A stretch of DNA of 42,860 nucleotides from Bacillota bacterium (GTDB lineage Bacteria > Sysuimicrobiota > Sysuimicrobiia > Sysuimicrobiales > Segetimicrobiaceae). Positions within the stretch are counted from its first letter, which is position 1, and each line of letters opens with the position of its first letter. Made by a program: the position numbers and the translations under genes. The notes under the pieces were generated by a model. The model had not been told where the DNA came from and did no database searches. It saw only the letters and a program-made list of their open reading frames with translations. The stretch spans positions 1 through 42,860 of the forward strand of contig JAJPJL010000074.1 of the NCBI GenBank assembly GCA_021324255.1, given 5' to 3'. This document shows positions 21,989 through 29,455 of the stretch, in pieces.

Positions 21989-22053
21989 GGTGCGGAGGAA
22001 GACCCGGCGCGCCGCGCCGAAGGGCGGCGTGTTGAGTTCCGCGGAGGTGACCG

Positions 22054-22995
22054 ATGCGGCTCGTGACGTACGCCGCGCGCGGCCAGATTCGTGCCGGCGC
22101 GCTCGAGGGCGACTGGGTCGTTGATCTCGGCCGTGCGTCGCGCCTGCGGGAGGCGCGTGCGTCCGTGGGCTGGCGTGGCGCGGCGTTGCCGTCATCGATG
22201 TCGCGGCTGCTGGCGAACGGCGACGGCGCCATCGCTCTCGCGCGCGAAACCGTGGCGGCGATCGGACCGGCGCTGGCCGATCCGGCGCGCGCGGAGACCT
22301 TGCGGCAGGACGGCATCGCGTGGGCGCGCGGCGAGGTGCGCCTGCTGCCGCCGGTGCCCACACCGCCCAAGATCATCTGCGTCGGCCGGAACTACGCCGA
22401 GCACGCGCGGGAAGGCGGCGCCGCGCCGCCCGAGATCCCCATCTACTTCGGCCGGTTTCCGCACAGCCTGCTCGCGCCGGGCGCGCCGTACGTGTTGCCG
22501 CGCGCCAGCACGCAGGTCGACTTCGAGGGCGAGCTCGCGGTCGTCATCGGCCGGACCGGCCATCAGGTCGACGAAGCGAGGGCATTGGAGCACGTGGCCG
22601 GGTACACGATCTTCAACGACATCTCGATCCGCGACTTCCAGCGGCGGACGTCGCAGTGGATGATCGGCAAGAACTTCGACCGCAGCGGACCGCTTGGTCC
22701 GGCCCTCGTCACGTGCGACGAGATCCCCGATCCGCAGCGGCTGACCGTCACGGTGGACGTGAGCGGTGAGCGCATGCAGGAGGCGGACACCCGGACCATG
22801 ATCTTTTCCGTGGCCTATCTGATCGCGGACGTGTCGCGCGCTCTCACGCTCGAACCCGGCGACATCATCGCGACCGGCACGCCGAGCGGCGTCGGATTTG
22901 CCAGGACGCCGCCGCGGTGGCTCCGCGCCGGCGATGTGGTGCGCGTGTCGATCACCGGGTTGGACGTATTAGAGACGCCGGTTGTCGCGGCGTAG
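22054..22995 (+). CDS. Fumarylacetoacetate hydrolase (FAH) family protein
   Basis: This 313-residue protein belongs to the FAH superfamily, whose metal-dependent members hydrolyse or decarboxylate fumarylacetoacetate, acylpyruvates or catechol meta-cleavage products. The catalytic C-terminal domain starts near residue 105 (KIICVGRNYAEHARE). It carries the metal ligands E158 and E160 (VDFEGELAVVIG) and D189 (FNDISIRD), then GKNFD near 206 and TGTPSGVGFARTPP near the end. The ATG follows GCGGAGGTGACC. It lies 65 bases after the sensor gene and converges on an FAD amine-oxidase gene. In this setting it may process a keto-acid product of the degradation pathways, but the exact substrate is not readable. 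Confidence 0.9.
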   Translation: MRLVTYAARGQIRAGALEGDWVVDLGRASRLREARASVGWRGAALPSSMSRLLANGDGAIALARETVAAIGPALADPARAETLRQDGIAWARGEVRLLPPVPTPPKIICVGRNYAEHAREGGAAPPEIPIYFGRFPHSLLAPGAPYVLPRASTQVDFEGELAVVIGRTGHQVDEARALEHVAGYTIFNDISIRDFQRRTSQWMIGKNFDRSGPLGPALVTCDEIPDPQRLTVTVDVSGERMQEADTRTMIFSVAYLIADVSRALTLEPGDIIATGTPSGVGFARTPPRWLRAGDVVRVSITGLDVLETPVVAA

Positions 22996-23027
22996 CGAAC
23001 CGGCGCCGCGCGCCGCGCCCGTTACGG

Positions 23028-24149
23028 CTATTCCTGACGCGCGGCCTGAAAGAACCGGCGCGGGCGAAACGGCGCCAGCTGGGGGAGGTCGCGCCCGCCG
23101 ATCAGCTCCTCGGCAACCGCGCGGCCGAGGAACGGGGCGAGCGTGACGCCGCTGTGTGTGACGGCGACATAGTAGCCGGAGACGCCGGGAATCGGCCCCA
23201 CCGCCGAGTAGCCGTCGGCCGGATACGCGCGAAATCCGATCCGCACCGCTTCCGGGCGCGCGCCGGCGATGCCCGGGAGGATCAGCGCCGCACGGCGCAC
23301 GAGGTCGAGCGCCTCTGGCGAGCGGGGGTCCGGCCTCATGTCCAGCGGCAGCCCCGCGTCCGTTTCGTCTCGATGCAACATGAGCCGGCCCGCTCCATCC
23401 GGGCGGAGATGGCACTGCGGCGCTCGGACGACGCGGCCGAGCCGCGCCGGCACCGGCGGCGTAAAGACGAGAAACCCGATCGTCGGCGCGAGCGGGATGT
23501 GCAGGTCGGCGGCGCGGACCGCCTCGTTTGCCCACCGGCCGGCGCAGTTCACGACGATGTCGGCGGAGACCCGGCCGTGACCCGCGGTGTCCACGCCGGT
23601 GATCCGGCCCGCGTCGATCACGAGATCGGTGACGCGCACGCCTGGTTGGACACGCGCGCCGTGCAGAACGGCCGCCGCCAGCATGGCGTGCGCGAAGACG
23701 ACCGGATCCAGCCACCCTTCGTCCGGAAAGTACGCGACCGGCGCGTCGCGGACCGCGTCGAGGCTCACGTCGGGCTCCAGCTCCCGTAGCTGCGCCGGCG
23801 TGATCCACTCGGCGGCGTAGCCCCACGCCCGCAGCCGTTCCACGCGCTCGCGTTGCGCGCGGCGCTCCGCCTCGTCAAACTCCCATTCGAGGCTCCCGCC
23901 GCCGTGCCACCAGGGGATGTCCCCAAACTCCTCGCGAAGCGCCGCGTGGGCCCGCATGCCCGCCACGTTCAGATCGTGGTACGCGCGCGGGGGTTTGTTG
24001 TTCGAGTTGGTCCAGGAGAAGCTCGTCGCCGAGGTCCCCCCGCCCGGCAAATCCCGTTCCAGGACGGTCACCGCGCCGCCGGCCTCCGCGAGCCGGTACG
24101 CGACCGACGCGCCCACGACCCCGGCTCCGATCACGACGCAACGTGTCAT
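23028..24149 (-). CDS. FAD-dependent amine/amino-acid oxidoreductase (DAO family)
   Basis: This 373-residue enzyme belongs to the D-amino-acid/glycine oxidase superfamily. It starts MTRCVVIGAGVVGASVAYRLAEAGGAVTVLERD, the FAD-binding Rossmann motif, followed by GGGTSATSFSWTN. Near the C-terminus lies GYSAVGPIPGVSGYYVAVTHSGVTLAPFLGRAVAEEL, the second FAD-contact region. Such enzymes oxidise secondary or primary amines (sarcosine, D-amino acids, glycine) to imines. The long open frame upstream of the ATG at 24149 is a shadow. No Shine-Dalgarno is obvious. It converges on the FAH-family gene 32 bases away. It is not closely similar to the second enzyme of the family at 33431-34564. Confidence 0.9.
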   Translation of the reverse strand: MTRCVVIGAGVVGASVAYRLAEAGGAVTVLERDLPGGGTSATSFSWTNSNNKPPRAYHDLNVAGMRAHAALREEFGDIPWWHGGGSLEWEFDEAERRAQRERVERLRAWGYAAEWITPAQLRELEPDVSLDAVRDAPVAYFPDEGWLDPVVFAHAMLAAAVLHGARVQPGVRVTDLVIDAGRITGVDTAGHGRVSADIVVNCAGRWANEAVRAADLHIPLAPTIGFLVFTPPVPARLGRVVRAPQCHLRPDGAGRLMLHRDETDAGLPLDMRPDPRSPEALDLVRRAALILPGIAGARPEAVRIGFRAYPADGYSAVGPIPGVSGYYVAVTHSGVTLAPFLGRAVAEELIGGRDLPQLAPFRPRRFFQAARQE

Positions 24150-24317
24150 GCGGAGAACTTCGGCGTGACTATGGGCGCCACATTCCGGCGCCGCCGCCGG
24201 GAGATCGCCCGGGCCGGCGCGAAACAAGGGGGGCATTCGAGATCCGCAAGCGCCGCGCCCTCCCGGATGGCACGGCGCCGCAGGGGACTCGACCGCCTGG
24301 CACAGGGAGGACCGTAG

Positions 24318-24665
24318 ATGGCGTATCGGCGCGGTCTCTGGTGGCCGCTGGCCCTGATCGTCCTCGGCGTGGTGCTCCTGCTCCGTAATCTCGGGTATGT
24401 TCCGGCCTCGCTGGACCAGTGGTGGCCGGTGATCCTGATCGCGCTCGGCCTCTGGGTGCTCACGGCCCGGCGGGAGCCGCGGGGGTTGCCGGAGTCCCTG
24501 GGGCGTATGGCGCCCGTCCGCGAGCGGCGGGCGTCGGCGGGCGGCTTCGTGTTGATCGGCCTCGGGCTGGCGCTTCTCGCAACCAACTACGTGGGGAGCC
24601 GGAGCACGGGCGCGCTGATCATGATCAGCCTCGGGCTGGCGTTTCTCGTCAGCCGCGTTTGGTGA
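24318..24665 (+). CDS. Small membrane protein with LiaI/LiaF-like transmembrane region
   Basis: This 115-residue protein has four predicted hydrophobic helices arranged as two similar hairpins: WWPLALIVLGVVLLLRNLG, WWPVILIALGLWVLTA, then GGFVLIGLGLALLATNYVG and GALIMISLGLAFLVSRVW. The repeated WWP-x-x-LI-x-LG pattern is that of the LiaF/DUF5668 transmembrane region, found in cell-envelope stress proteins. It starts after CAGGGAGGACC. No LiaF C-terminal domain follows, so it is the short membrane-only form. It probably sits in the inner membrane; its role is unknown. Confidence 0.75.
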   Translation: MAYRRGLWWPLALIVLGVVLLLRNLGYVPASLDQWWPVILIALGLWVLTARREPRGLPESLGRMAPVRERRASAGGFVLIGLGLALLATNYVGSRSTGALIMISLGLAFLVSRVW

Positions 24666-24723
24666 CCGGGGGTCCGCCGCTTGGGGCGCATGGAACCACC
24701 GGTAGACGCGCCCCCGGTATTTG

Positions 24724-24752
24724 TTGACGCGACGGCGGGGATTGCGTAGCAT
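24724..24752 (+). promoter_or_regulatory. Candidate sigma70-type promoter before the STAS gene
   Basis: TTGACG (24724-24729) and TAGCAT (24747-24752) are separated by exactly 17 bases. The -35 box matches the consensus at five of six positions and the -10 at four. Transcription would start near 24760, leaving a leader of about 130 bases before the STAS gene at 24891. Confidence 0.45.
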
Positions 24753-24890
24753 GTGCGTGGCTCGGCGTCGCAGGCCCGACGCGCGCCGGCGTGCGTCCGG
24801 CGCGGTAATCGACGGATTTCGATCGCGAGAGTGCGCGGTGATGATCGAGCAGGCGGTATCGTACGGCGGGGCGGGCCGCGGGTGGATTCG

Positions 24891-25319
24891 ATGACCCCGG
24901 TGTCCCGCGAGCCTCCTCTGTTCCGTGCGCGCGGCGGCGAGTCCTTTCCCGACGGCCTCCACTACAAAGTCTTCCGGCTGCCGGACGTGAGCCTCATCAC
25001 GGTCCAGGGCGAGATCGACCTGGCCAACGCGCACGTATTCGGCAGCGCGCTCAGCCAGCTATCGAGCCGGGGCCTGCCGGTCCTCGTCGATCTCACGAAG
25101 ATCCAGTACATCGACAGCACCGGCATCCACGCGCTGCTGCGGGCCCACGAGCAGTGTCGCACCAACGGCGTGCCGTTTGCGGTGGCGACGAACCGGCTGG
25201 TCCAACGGATCTGCGCCGCGGTGTCCCTCGACCACAAGTTCCGGATCTTCGCCAATATCCCGCTGGCGCGCGGCCACTTCGCGGCCAGGCGACGGCCGAG
25301 AGACGCGGAAGTGAGTTAG
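24891..25319 (+). CDS. STAS-domain protein, anti-sigma-factor antagonist type
   Basis: This 142-residue protein carries a STAS domain (~residues 25-130) like SpoIIAA and RsbV. It has the key motif YIDSTGIHALL, in which S76 after D75 is the residue phosphorylated by an RsbW-type kinase in the family. VDLTKIQ precedes it. The unphosphorylated form binds an anti-sigma factor and frees a sigma factor. The ATG at 24891 is chosen because the upstream part of the open frame is low-quality arginine-rich sequence. A good promoter lies 140 bases upstream. No RsbW kinase or sigma gene is near. Its last four bases overlap the convergent STAS gene at 25316-25792. Confidence 0.85.
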   Translation: MTPVSREPPLFRARGGESFPDGLHYKVFRLPDVSLITVQGEIDLANAHVFGSALSQLSSRGLPVLVDLTKIQYIDSTGIHALLRAHEQCRTNGVPFAVATNRLVQRICAAVSLDHKFRIFANIPLARGHFAARRRPRDAEVS

Positions 25320-25792
25320 CGGCCTCGGTAACGGCGCATCGCGGGCTGCCACCGTCCAACCCGGCGGCGATCGCAGCCGGCGTGCCGCGGCGGGAGCGCG
25401 CCGGGCGCGAGCGCCGCGGCCGCCGCGTCCAGGGAGTCGTAGGCGGGGAAGAAGGCGCCGAGGAACTGCCTGTCGACCGCGGTTCGGATGCACGCCGCGG
25501 GTCCCGCGAGGAGCATGCGCGGCACCCGCTGCCGGTATTCCACCAGCACGTCCAGCCCCGTGCCATCCATCCGGTCGACGTTGGCGCAGTCCAGGATGAC
25601 CGGGCGGCCGCGGGAGGTGGCGTCGTCGAGCGCGCGCGCGAACACGGAGGCGGTCTCCACGTCCGCCGCCCCCGAGACCGACAGGACCACGGCGTCGCCG
25701 GCCGCCTCGATGCTCCAGGAGAGCCACGGAAACTCCCCGGCCGACATCGAGTGGGGGCGCCACGGTCCGCGCGGCCCGCGACGTGCGCTCAT
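25316..25792 (-). CDS. STAS-domain protein lacking the phosphorylatable serine
   Basis: This 158-residue protein carries a STAS domain (~residues 22-125): WLSWSIEAAGDAVVLSVSGAADVETASVFARAL, then PVILDCANVDRMDGTGLDVLVEYRQ. The conserved DSxG motif is D76-G77-T78-G79, so the usual phosphorylation serine is glycine, and regulation by an RsbW-type kinase is doubtful unless T78 takes over. The ATG at 25792 is a choice among in-frame starts (another at 25747); neither has a strong ribosome site. The last ~35 residues are basic and of unclear value. It meets the serine-containing STAS gene tail to tail with a four-base overlap. Confidence 0.78.
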   Translation of the reverse strand: MSARRGPRGPWRPHSMSAGEFPWLSWSIEAAGDAVVLSVSGAADVETASVFARALDDATSRGRPVILDCANVDRMDGTGLDVLVEYRQRVPRMLLAGPAACIRTAVDRQFLGAFFPAYDSLDAAAAALAPGALPPRHAGCDRRRVGRWQPAMRRYRGR

Positions 25793-25972
25793 CGGATCAC
25801 CGTTCCACAAGACATCTACACTACGTCTGCCCACGGAGACACGATCTTAGCCCCGGTACAGGAACTCCGCTGCGTCCCATCGTAAACACCGGCAGTTTCC
25901 AAGCCCGTGACGCGAGGCACCCCGCACGCGGCGCCACCGCAGGCCCCGCACACGACGACGGGAGGAGAATCT

Positions 25973-27583
25973 ATGCCGGGGAACCGGATGACGCGACGTC
26001 AGTTCGTTCGCCGATCGATGGGCTCGCTGGCGGGCGCGGCGCTGGCGTCCGCGGCGGCGCAGGAGGCGTCCGCGGCCCCCGTTCGCGGCGGCACGCTCAC
26101 GATCGCACGGCCCGTGGATGCGACATCGCTGGACCTGTTCACGGACAGCAGCGCGCCCGCGTCGTGGGTGTACGGGCTCATCTACGAGCCCCTGGTCACG
26201 CTGGATCCATCCATGCGCGTGGGACCGGGCCTGGCGTCCAGCTGGCGGGTGCTGTCCCCGACGACGATCCGGTTCACGCTGCGCAAGGGCGTCAAGTTCC
26301 ACGACGGCACGCCGTGCGACGCGGCCGCGATCAAGTTCAACTTCGACCGCACCTTCGATCCGAAGAAGCCGGGGATCTGGGCGAGCTTCGCCGGGCCGGT
26401 AAAGGGCCTGCAGGTCGTGGACGACTCCACGGTGGACGTCGTGGCGACCGAGCCGTTTGCGCCGCTGCTGCTGAACATGAGCATGGTGCACGGCGGCATG
26501 GTGAGCCCGGCGGCGGTGCGCAAGTACGGCGCGGACTTCGGCCGGCATCCGGTCGGCACCGGCCCGTTCAAGTTCGAGGAGTGGCAGCCCCGGGATCACA
26601 TCACCCTCTCGCGCAACGACGACTACTGGGGCGAGAAGCCGCCGCTCGATCGCATCGTCTTCAAGGTCATCCCGGACGACTCCGCGCGGATGATCGCGCT
26701 GCGCACCGGCGAGGCCGACATGGTGCTCGTCCCGCTGGTCGACCAGCTGCCGGCGCTGCGGCGCGACCCGAACTACACGGTCGCCGGCACCGTCGGCACG
26801 CGGGTCGTGTTCCTGTCGCTCACGCTGACCCAGCCGCCGATGGATGACGTGCGGGTTCGGCGCGCGATCATCATGGCGACCGACCGGAAGTCCATTCAGG
26901 CGAACCTGGTGCAGTCGGCGGGGACGCTCGCCGACAGCGTGATCACGCCCACGACGTTCGGCTACGCGCCGATGCACCTCGAGAGCCGCTACCCCTACGA
27001 TCCGAAGGCGGCGCGTGCGCTCCTCGCCGCCGCCGGCTACCGGCCGGGCGCGGGCGGGGCCCTGGAACGCGGCGGGTCCCCGCTCGTGCTGTCGATGATC
27101 GGATCGCGCGGGCGGTATCCCAAGGACGCGGAGATCGCGCAGGCGTTCCAGGCGCAGATGCACGATCTCGGCGTCCGCGTGGACCTCCAGCTCCCCGAGT
27201 ACCCGGTGGTGATCAACGCCTTGCGGACGCCGACGCTCAACGTCCACGTGCTGTTCTCCGCGTACGGCAACCTGACGGGCGACGCCGATTTTACGCTCGT
27301 GAACTGCTTCGAGTCGGACCAGGTCCCCCCGGCCGGGTGGAACACGTTCCGGTACATCAACCCCGCGTACGACAAGCTCGTCAAGGCGGCGCGGGTCAGC
27401 CTCAACGCCGCGGAGCGCAAGCAGCTGTACGCCCAGGCGCAGGACGTGCTGGCCCGCGACGTTCCCGCGGTTCCCTTCTACAACATGGACAACATCGCGG
27501 TCATGCGGTCCTACGTCAAGGGGTTCGTGCCCCATCCGGTGGAGTACGATCTCCGGGTGGCGCAGGTCTGGCTCCAGAAGTAG
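25973..27583 (+). CDS. ABC transporter substrate-binding protein, peptide type (family 5), Tat signal
   Basis: This 536-residue extracellular receptor has a twin-arginine signal (MTRRQFVRRSMGSLAGAALASAAA). Mature motifs are GGTLTIARPVDATSLDLF, the family signature VKFHDGTPCDAAAIKFNFDRTF, and GTGPFKFEEWQPRDHITLSRNDDYWG. The ATG at 25973 follows GGAGGAG by six bases; earlier in-frame codons look non-coding. It feeds the permease pair at 27644-29412, which leads directly into hyuB-hyuA, so its ligand is probably a hydantoin, oxoproline or related cyclic amide, or a peptide giving rise to one. That link is inference from gene order. Confidence 0.92.
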   Translation: MPGNRMTRRQFVRRSMGSLAGAALASAAAQEASAAPVRGGTLTIARPVDATSLDLFTDSSAPASWVYGLIYEPLVTLDPSMRVGPGLASSWRVLSPTTIRFTLRKGVKFHDGTPCDAAAIKFNFDRTFDPKKPGIWASFAGPVKGLQVVDDSTVDVVATEPFAPLLLNMSMVHGGMVSPAAVRKYGADFGRHPVGTGPFKFEEWQPRDHITLSRNDDYWGEKPPLDRIVFKVIPDDSARMIALRTGEADMVLVPLVDQLPALRRDPNYTVAGTVGTRVVFLSLTLTQPPMDDVRVRRAIIMATDRKSIQANLVQSAGTLADSVITPTTFGYAPMHLESRYPYDPKAARALLAAAGYRPGAGGALERGGSPLVLSMIGSRGRYPKDAEIAQAFQAQMHDLGVRVDLQLPEYPVVINALRTPTLNVHVLFSAYGNLTGDADFTLVNCFESDQVPPAGWNTFRYINPAYDKLVKAARVSLNAAERKQLYAQAQDVLARDVPAVPFYNMDNIAVMRSYVKGFVPHPVEYDLRVAQVWLQK

Positions 27584-27600
27584 GCGAGGCGGTCTGGTGA

Positions 27601-27641
27601 CCGGGCCGCGGAGCCCGGCCGCCCGCGCCGGAGGGCCGGGC
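27601..27641 (+). promoter_or_regulatory. Two mutually exclusive hairpins between receptor and permease genes
   Basis: CCGGGC (27601-27606) can pair with GCCCGG (27613-27618). The same segment extended, GCCCGGCC (27613-27620), can instead pair with GGCCGGGC (27634-27641). The second stem ends two bases before the GTG start of the permease and would block its ribosome site. The pair could set the ratio of receptor to permease or act as an RNA-stability element. Confidence 0.35.
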
Positions 27642-27643
27642 AG

Positions 27644-28564
27644 GTGACGCGGTTTCTCGTCCGGCGAGCCGCCGCGGCGATCCCCATCATGCTCGGGGTC
27701 GTCTTCATCGTGATGGGCACGATGGACGTGATCCCGGGCGATCCGGCGGCGATGATGCTCGGGCAGGGCGCGACCCAGGACATGGTCACGCGGCTGCGGG
27801 CCGAGCTGGGCCTGGACCGGCCGCTCGCCGTGCGGTACGTGGAGTATCTCGGCCGGCTGTTGCGGGGCGACCTCGGCCACTCCATCGTGGATGGCCGGCC
27901 CGTGTCCGAGGAGATCAGGCAGGCGTGGACGGCGACGTTGGAGCTCGGCGCGGCCGCCCTGGTGCTTACCGTGGTCGTCGGGGTGACGGCCGGCGCGTTC
28001 GCGGCGCACTGGCGGGACTCGGTGTTCGACGGGGCCAGCCGGGTGCTGGCACTCGTGGGGCTGTCGATGCCCGTGTTTTGGACGGGGATCGTGTTCATTC
28101 TCGTCTTCAGCCTCGAGCTGCGCTGGCTCCCGAGCGGCGGCCGCGGCGCCTGGCCGCACCTCGTGCTCCCCGCGGTCACGCTGGCGATTCCCAGCGCGGC
28201 GACGATCGCCCGCGTCACCCGGTCCGCCATGCTCGGCGTGCTGCACGAGGACTACGTTCGGACGGCGTATGCCAAGGGCGCGCACGACGCCGCGGTGCTG
28301 TTTCGCCATGCGCTCCGCAACGCGATCATCCCGGTCGTCACGGTCCTGGGGCTGCAGCTCGGGCAGCTGCTCGGCGGCGCGATCCTGACGGAGACCGTAT
28401 TTTCCTGGCCCGGGGTGGGCCGGCTCCTCGTCCAAGCGATCTCGTCGAGGGATTACATCCTGGTGGAGGGCGGGGTGCTGCTCCTCGCGGCCACGTTTGT
28501 CGTGACCAACCTGGCGGTCGACGTCGCCTACGCCTACCTGGACCCGCGCGTCGTCTACCGGTGA
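27644..28564 (+). CDS. ABC transporter permease, DppB/OppB type
   Basis: This 306-residue permease starts with GTG (MTRFLVRRAAAAIPIMLGVVFIVMGTMDVIPGDPAAMMLG). It shows the family's periplasmic loop GLDRPLAVRYVEYLGRLLRGDLGHSI, and the EAA loop RSAMLGVLHEDYVRTAYAKGAHDAAVLFRHALRNAIIPVV, ending with DVAYAYLDPRVVYR. About six helices are visible. Its TGA overlaps the GTG of the next permease (GTGA). Sixty bases with strong potential hairpins separate it from the receptor gene. It forms the membrane channel with the product of 28561-29412. Confidence 0.93.
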   Translation: MTRFLVRRAAAAIPIMLGVVFIVMGTMDVIPGDPAAMMLGQGATQDMVTRLRAELGLDRPLAVRYVEYLGRLLRGDLGHSIVDGRPVSEEIRQAWTATLELGAAALVLTVVVGVTAGAFAAHWRDSVFDGASRVLALVGLSMPVFWTGIVFILVFSLELRWLPSGGRGAWPHLVLPAVTLAIPSAATIARVTRSAMLGVLHEDYVRTAYAKGAHDAAVLFRHALRNAIIPVVTVLGLQLGQLLGGAILTETVFSWPGVGRLLVQAISSRDYILVEGGVLLLAATFVVTNLAVDVAYAYLDPRVVYR

Positions 28565-29412
28565 GCGTTCATCGGTCCTCCGCGTCCGCCCTGTGGCGGC
28601 GGCTCCGTCGCAACCGGCTCGCGCTCGGCGGCGGCCTCATGATCGGCGTGCTGCTGATCGTGGCGGCGCTGGCCCCGTACCTCGCGCCGTACGACCCGGC
28701 GCACCAATCGCTCGCGGACAAGCTCGCGGGGCCGACCGCCCGCCACCTCCTCGGCACCGACGAGTTCGGCCGGGACGTCCTGAGCCGGCTCATCTTCGGC
28801 AGCCGCGTGGAGCTCGCGGTCGGCGTGGCGTCCGTGCTGGTCGGGCTCGCGCTGGGGACGGCGCTCGGCACGGTCGCGGCGTACTGGGGCGGGATCGCGG
28901 ACGAGGTGACGATGCGCGCGCTGGACGTGCTGCTCGCGTTCCCCTACCTGCTCCTCGCCATCCTGGTGGTGAGCGTGCTCGGCGCGAACGTGCGGAGCAC
29001 GATCCTGGCGGTCGGCCTGTGGGCGACGCCGGGCTTCGCGCGGGTGATCCGCGGCCTCGTGCTCCTCGTCGCCGGGCAGGAGTACGTGGAGGCCTCGCGC
29101 GCGATCGGCGCGCGCACGGCCCGCATCATCCTGCGGCACGTGCTCCCAAACTGCGTGTCGGTGCTGATCGTCTACGCCGCGCTCTACATGGCCAACGCGA
29201 TCCTGCTCGAGGCGGCGCTGTCGTTCCTCGGCCTCGGCGTGCAGCCGCCGGCGGCGTCGTGGGGCGTGATGATCAGCACGGGCCGCGACTACCTGCTCGA
29301 GGCGCCGCACATCGCGACGTTCGCCGGGCTGGCAATCGCGTTCACGGTGTTGGGTTTCAACTTGTTCGCGGACGGCCTGCGGGACGCGCTCGACACGAAG
29401 GCGACGCCGTGA
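28561..29412 (+). CDS. ABC transporter permease, DppC/OppC type
   Basis: This 283-residue permease begins at the GTG that overlaps the previous stop (MSVHRSSASALWRRLRRNRLALGGGLMIG). It shows APYDPAHQSLADKLAGPTARHLLGTDEFGRDVLSRLIFGSRVEL, an EAA loop LVAGQEYVEASRAIGARTARIILRHVLPNCV, and AALSFLGLGVQPPAASWGVMI, all typical of DppC. The next gene, 43 bases on, is hyuB rather than dppD/dppF, so this importer also lacks its own ATPases. Longer open frames in the same register starting at 27925 are shadows of the preceding permease. Confidence 0.92.
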   Translation: MSVHRSSASALWRRLRRNRLALGGGLMIGVLLIVAALAPYLAPYDPAHQSLADKLAGPTARHLLGTDEFGRDVLSRLIFGSRVELAVGVASVLVGLALGTALGTVAAYWGGIADEVTMRALDVLLAFPYLLLAILVVSVLGANVRSTILAVGLWATPGFARVIRGLVLLVAGQEYVEASRAIGARTARIILRHVLPNCVSVLIVYAALYMANAILLEAALSFLGLGVQPPAASWGVMISTGRDYLLEAPHIATFAGLAIAFTVLGFNLFADGLRDALDTKATP

Positions 29413-29455
29413 TCGGCCCCGCGAGGAGCGTGTGTTTCGAGGGAGGAGGCATGGC

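Noticed and set aside
25847-28435. An 862-codon open frame on the minus strand
   Set aside because: It is antisense to the receptor and permease genes, whose plus-strand products match known families along their whole length.
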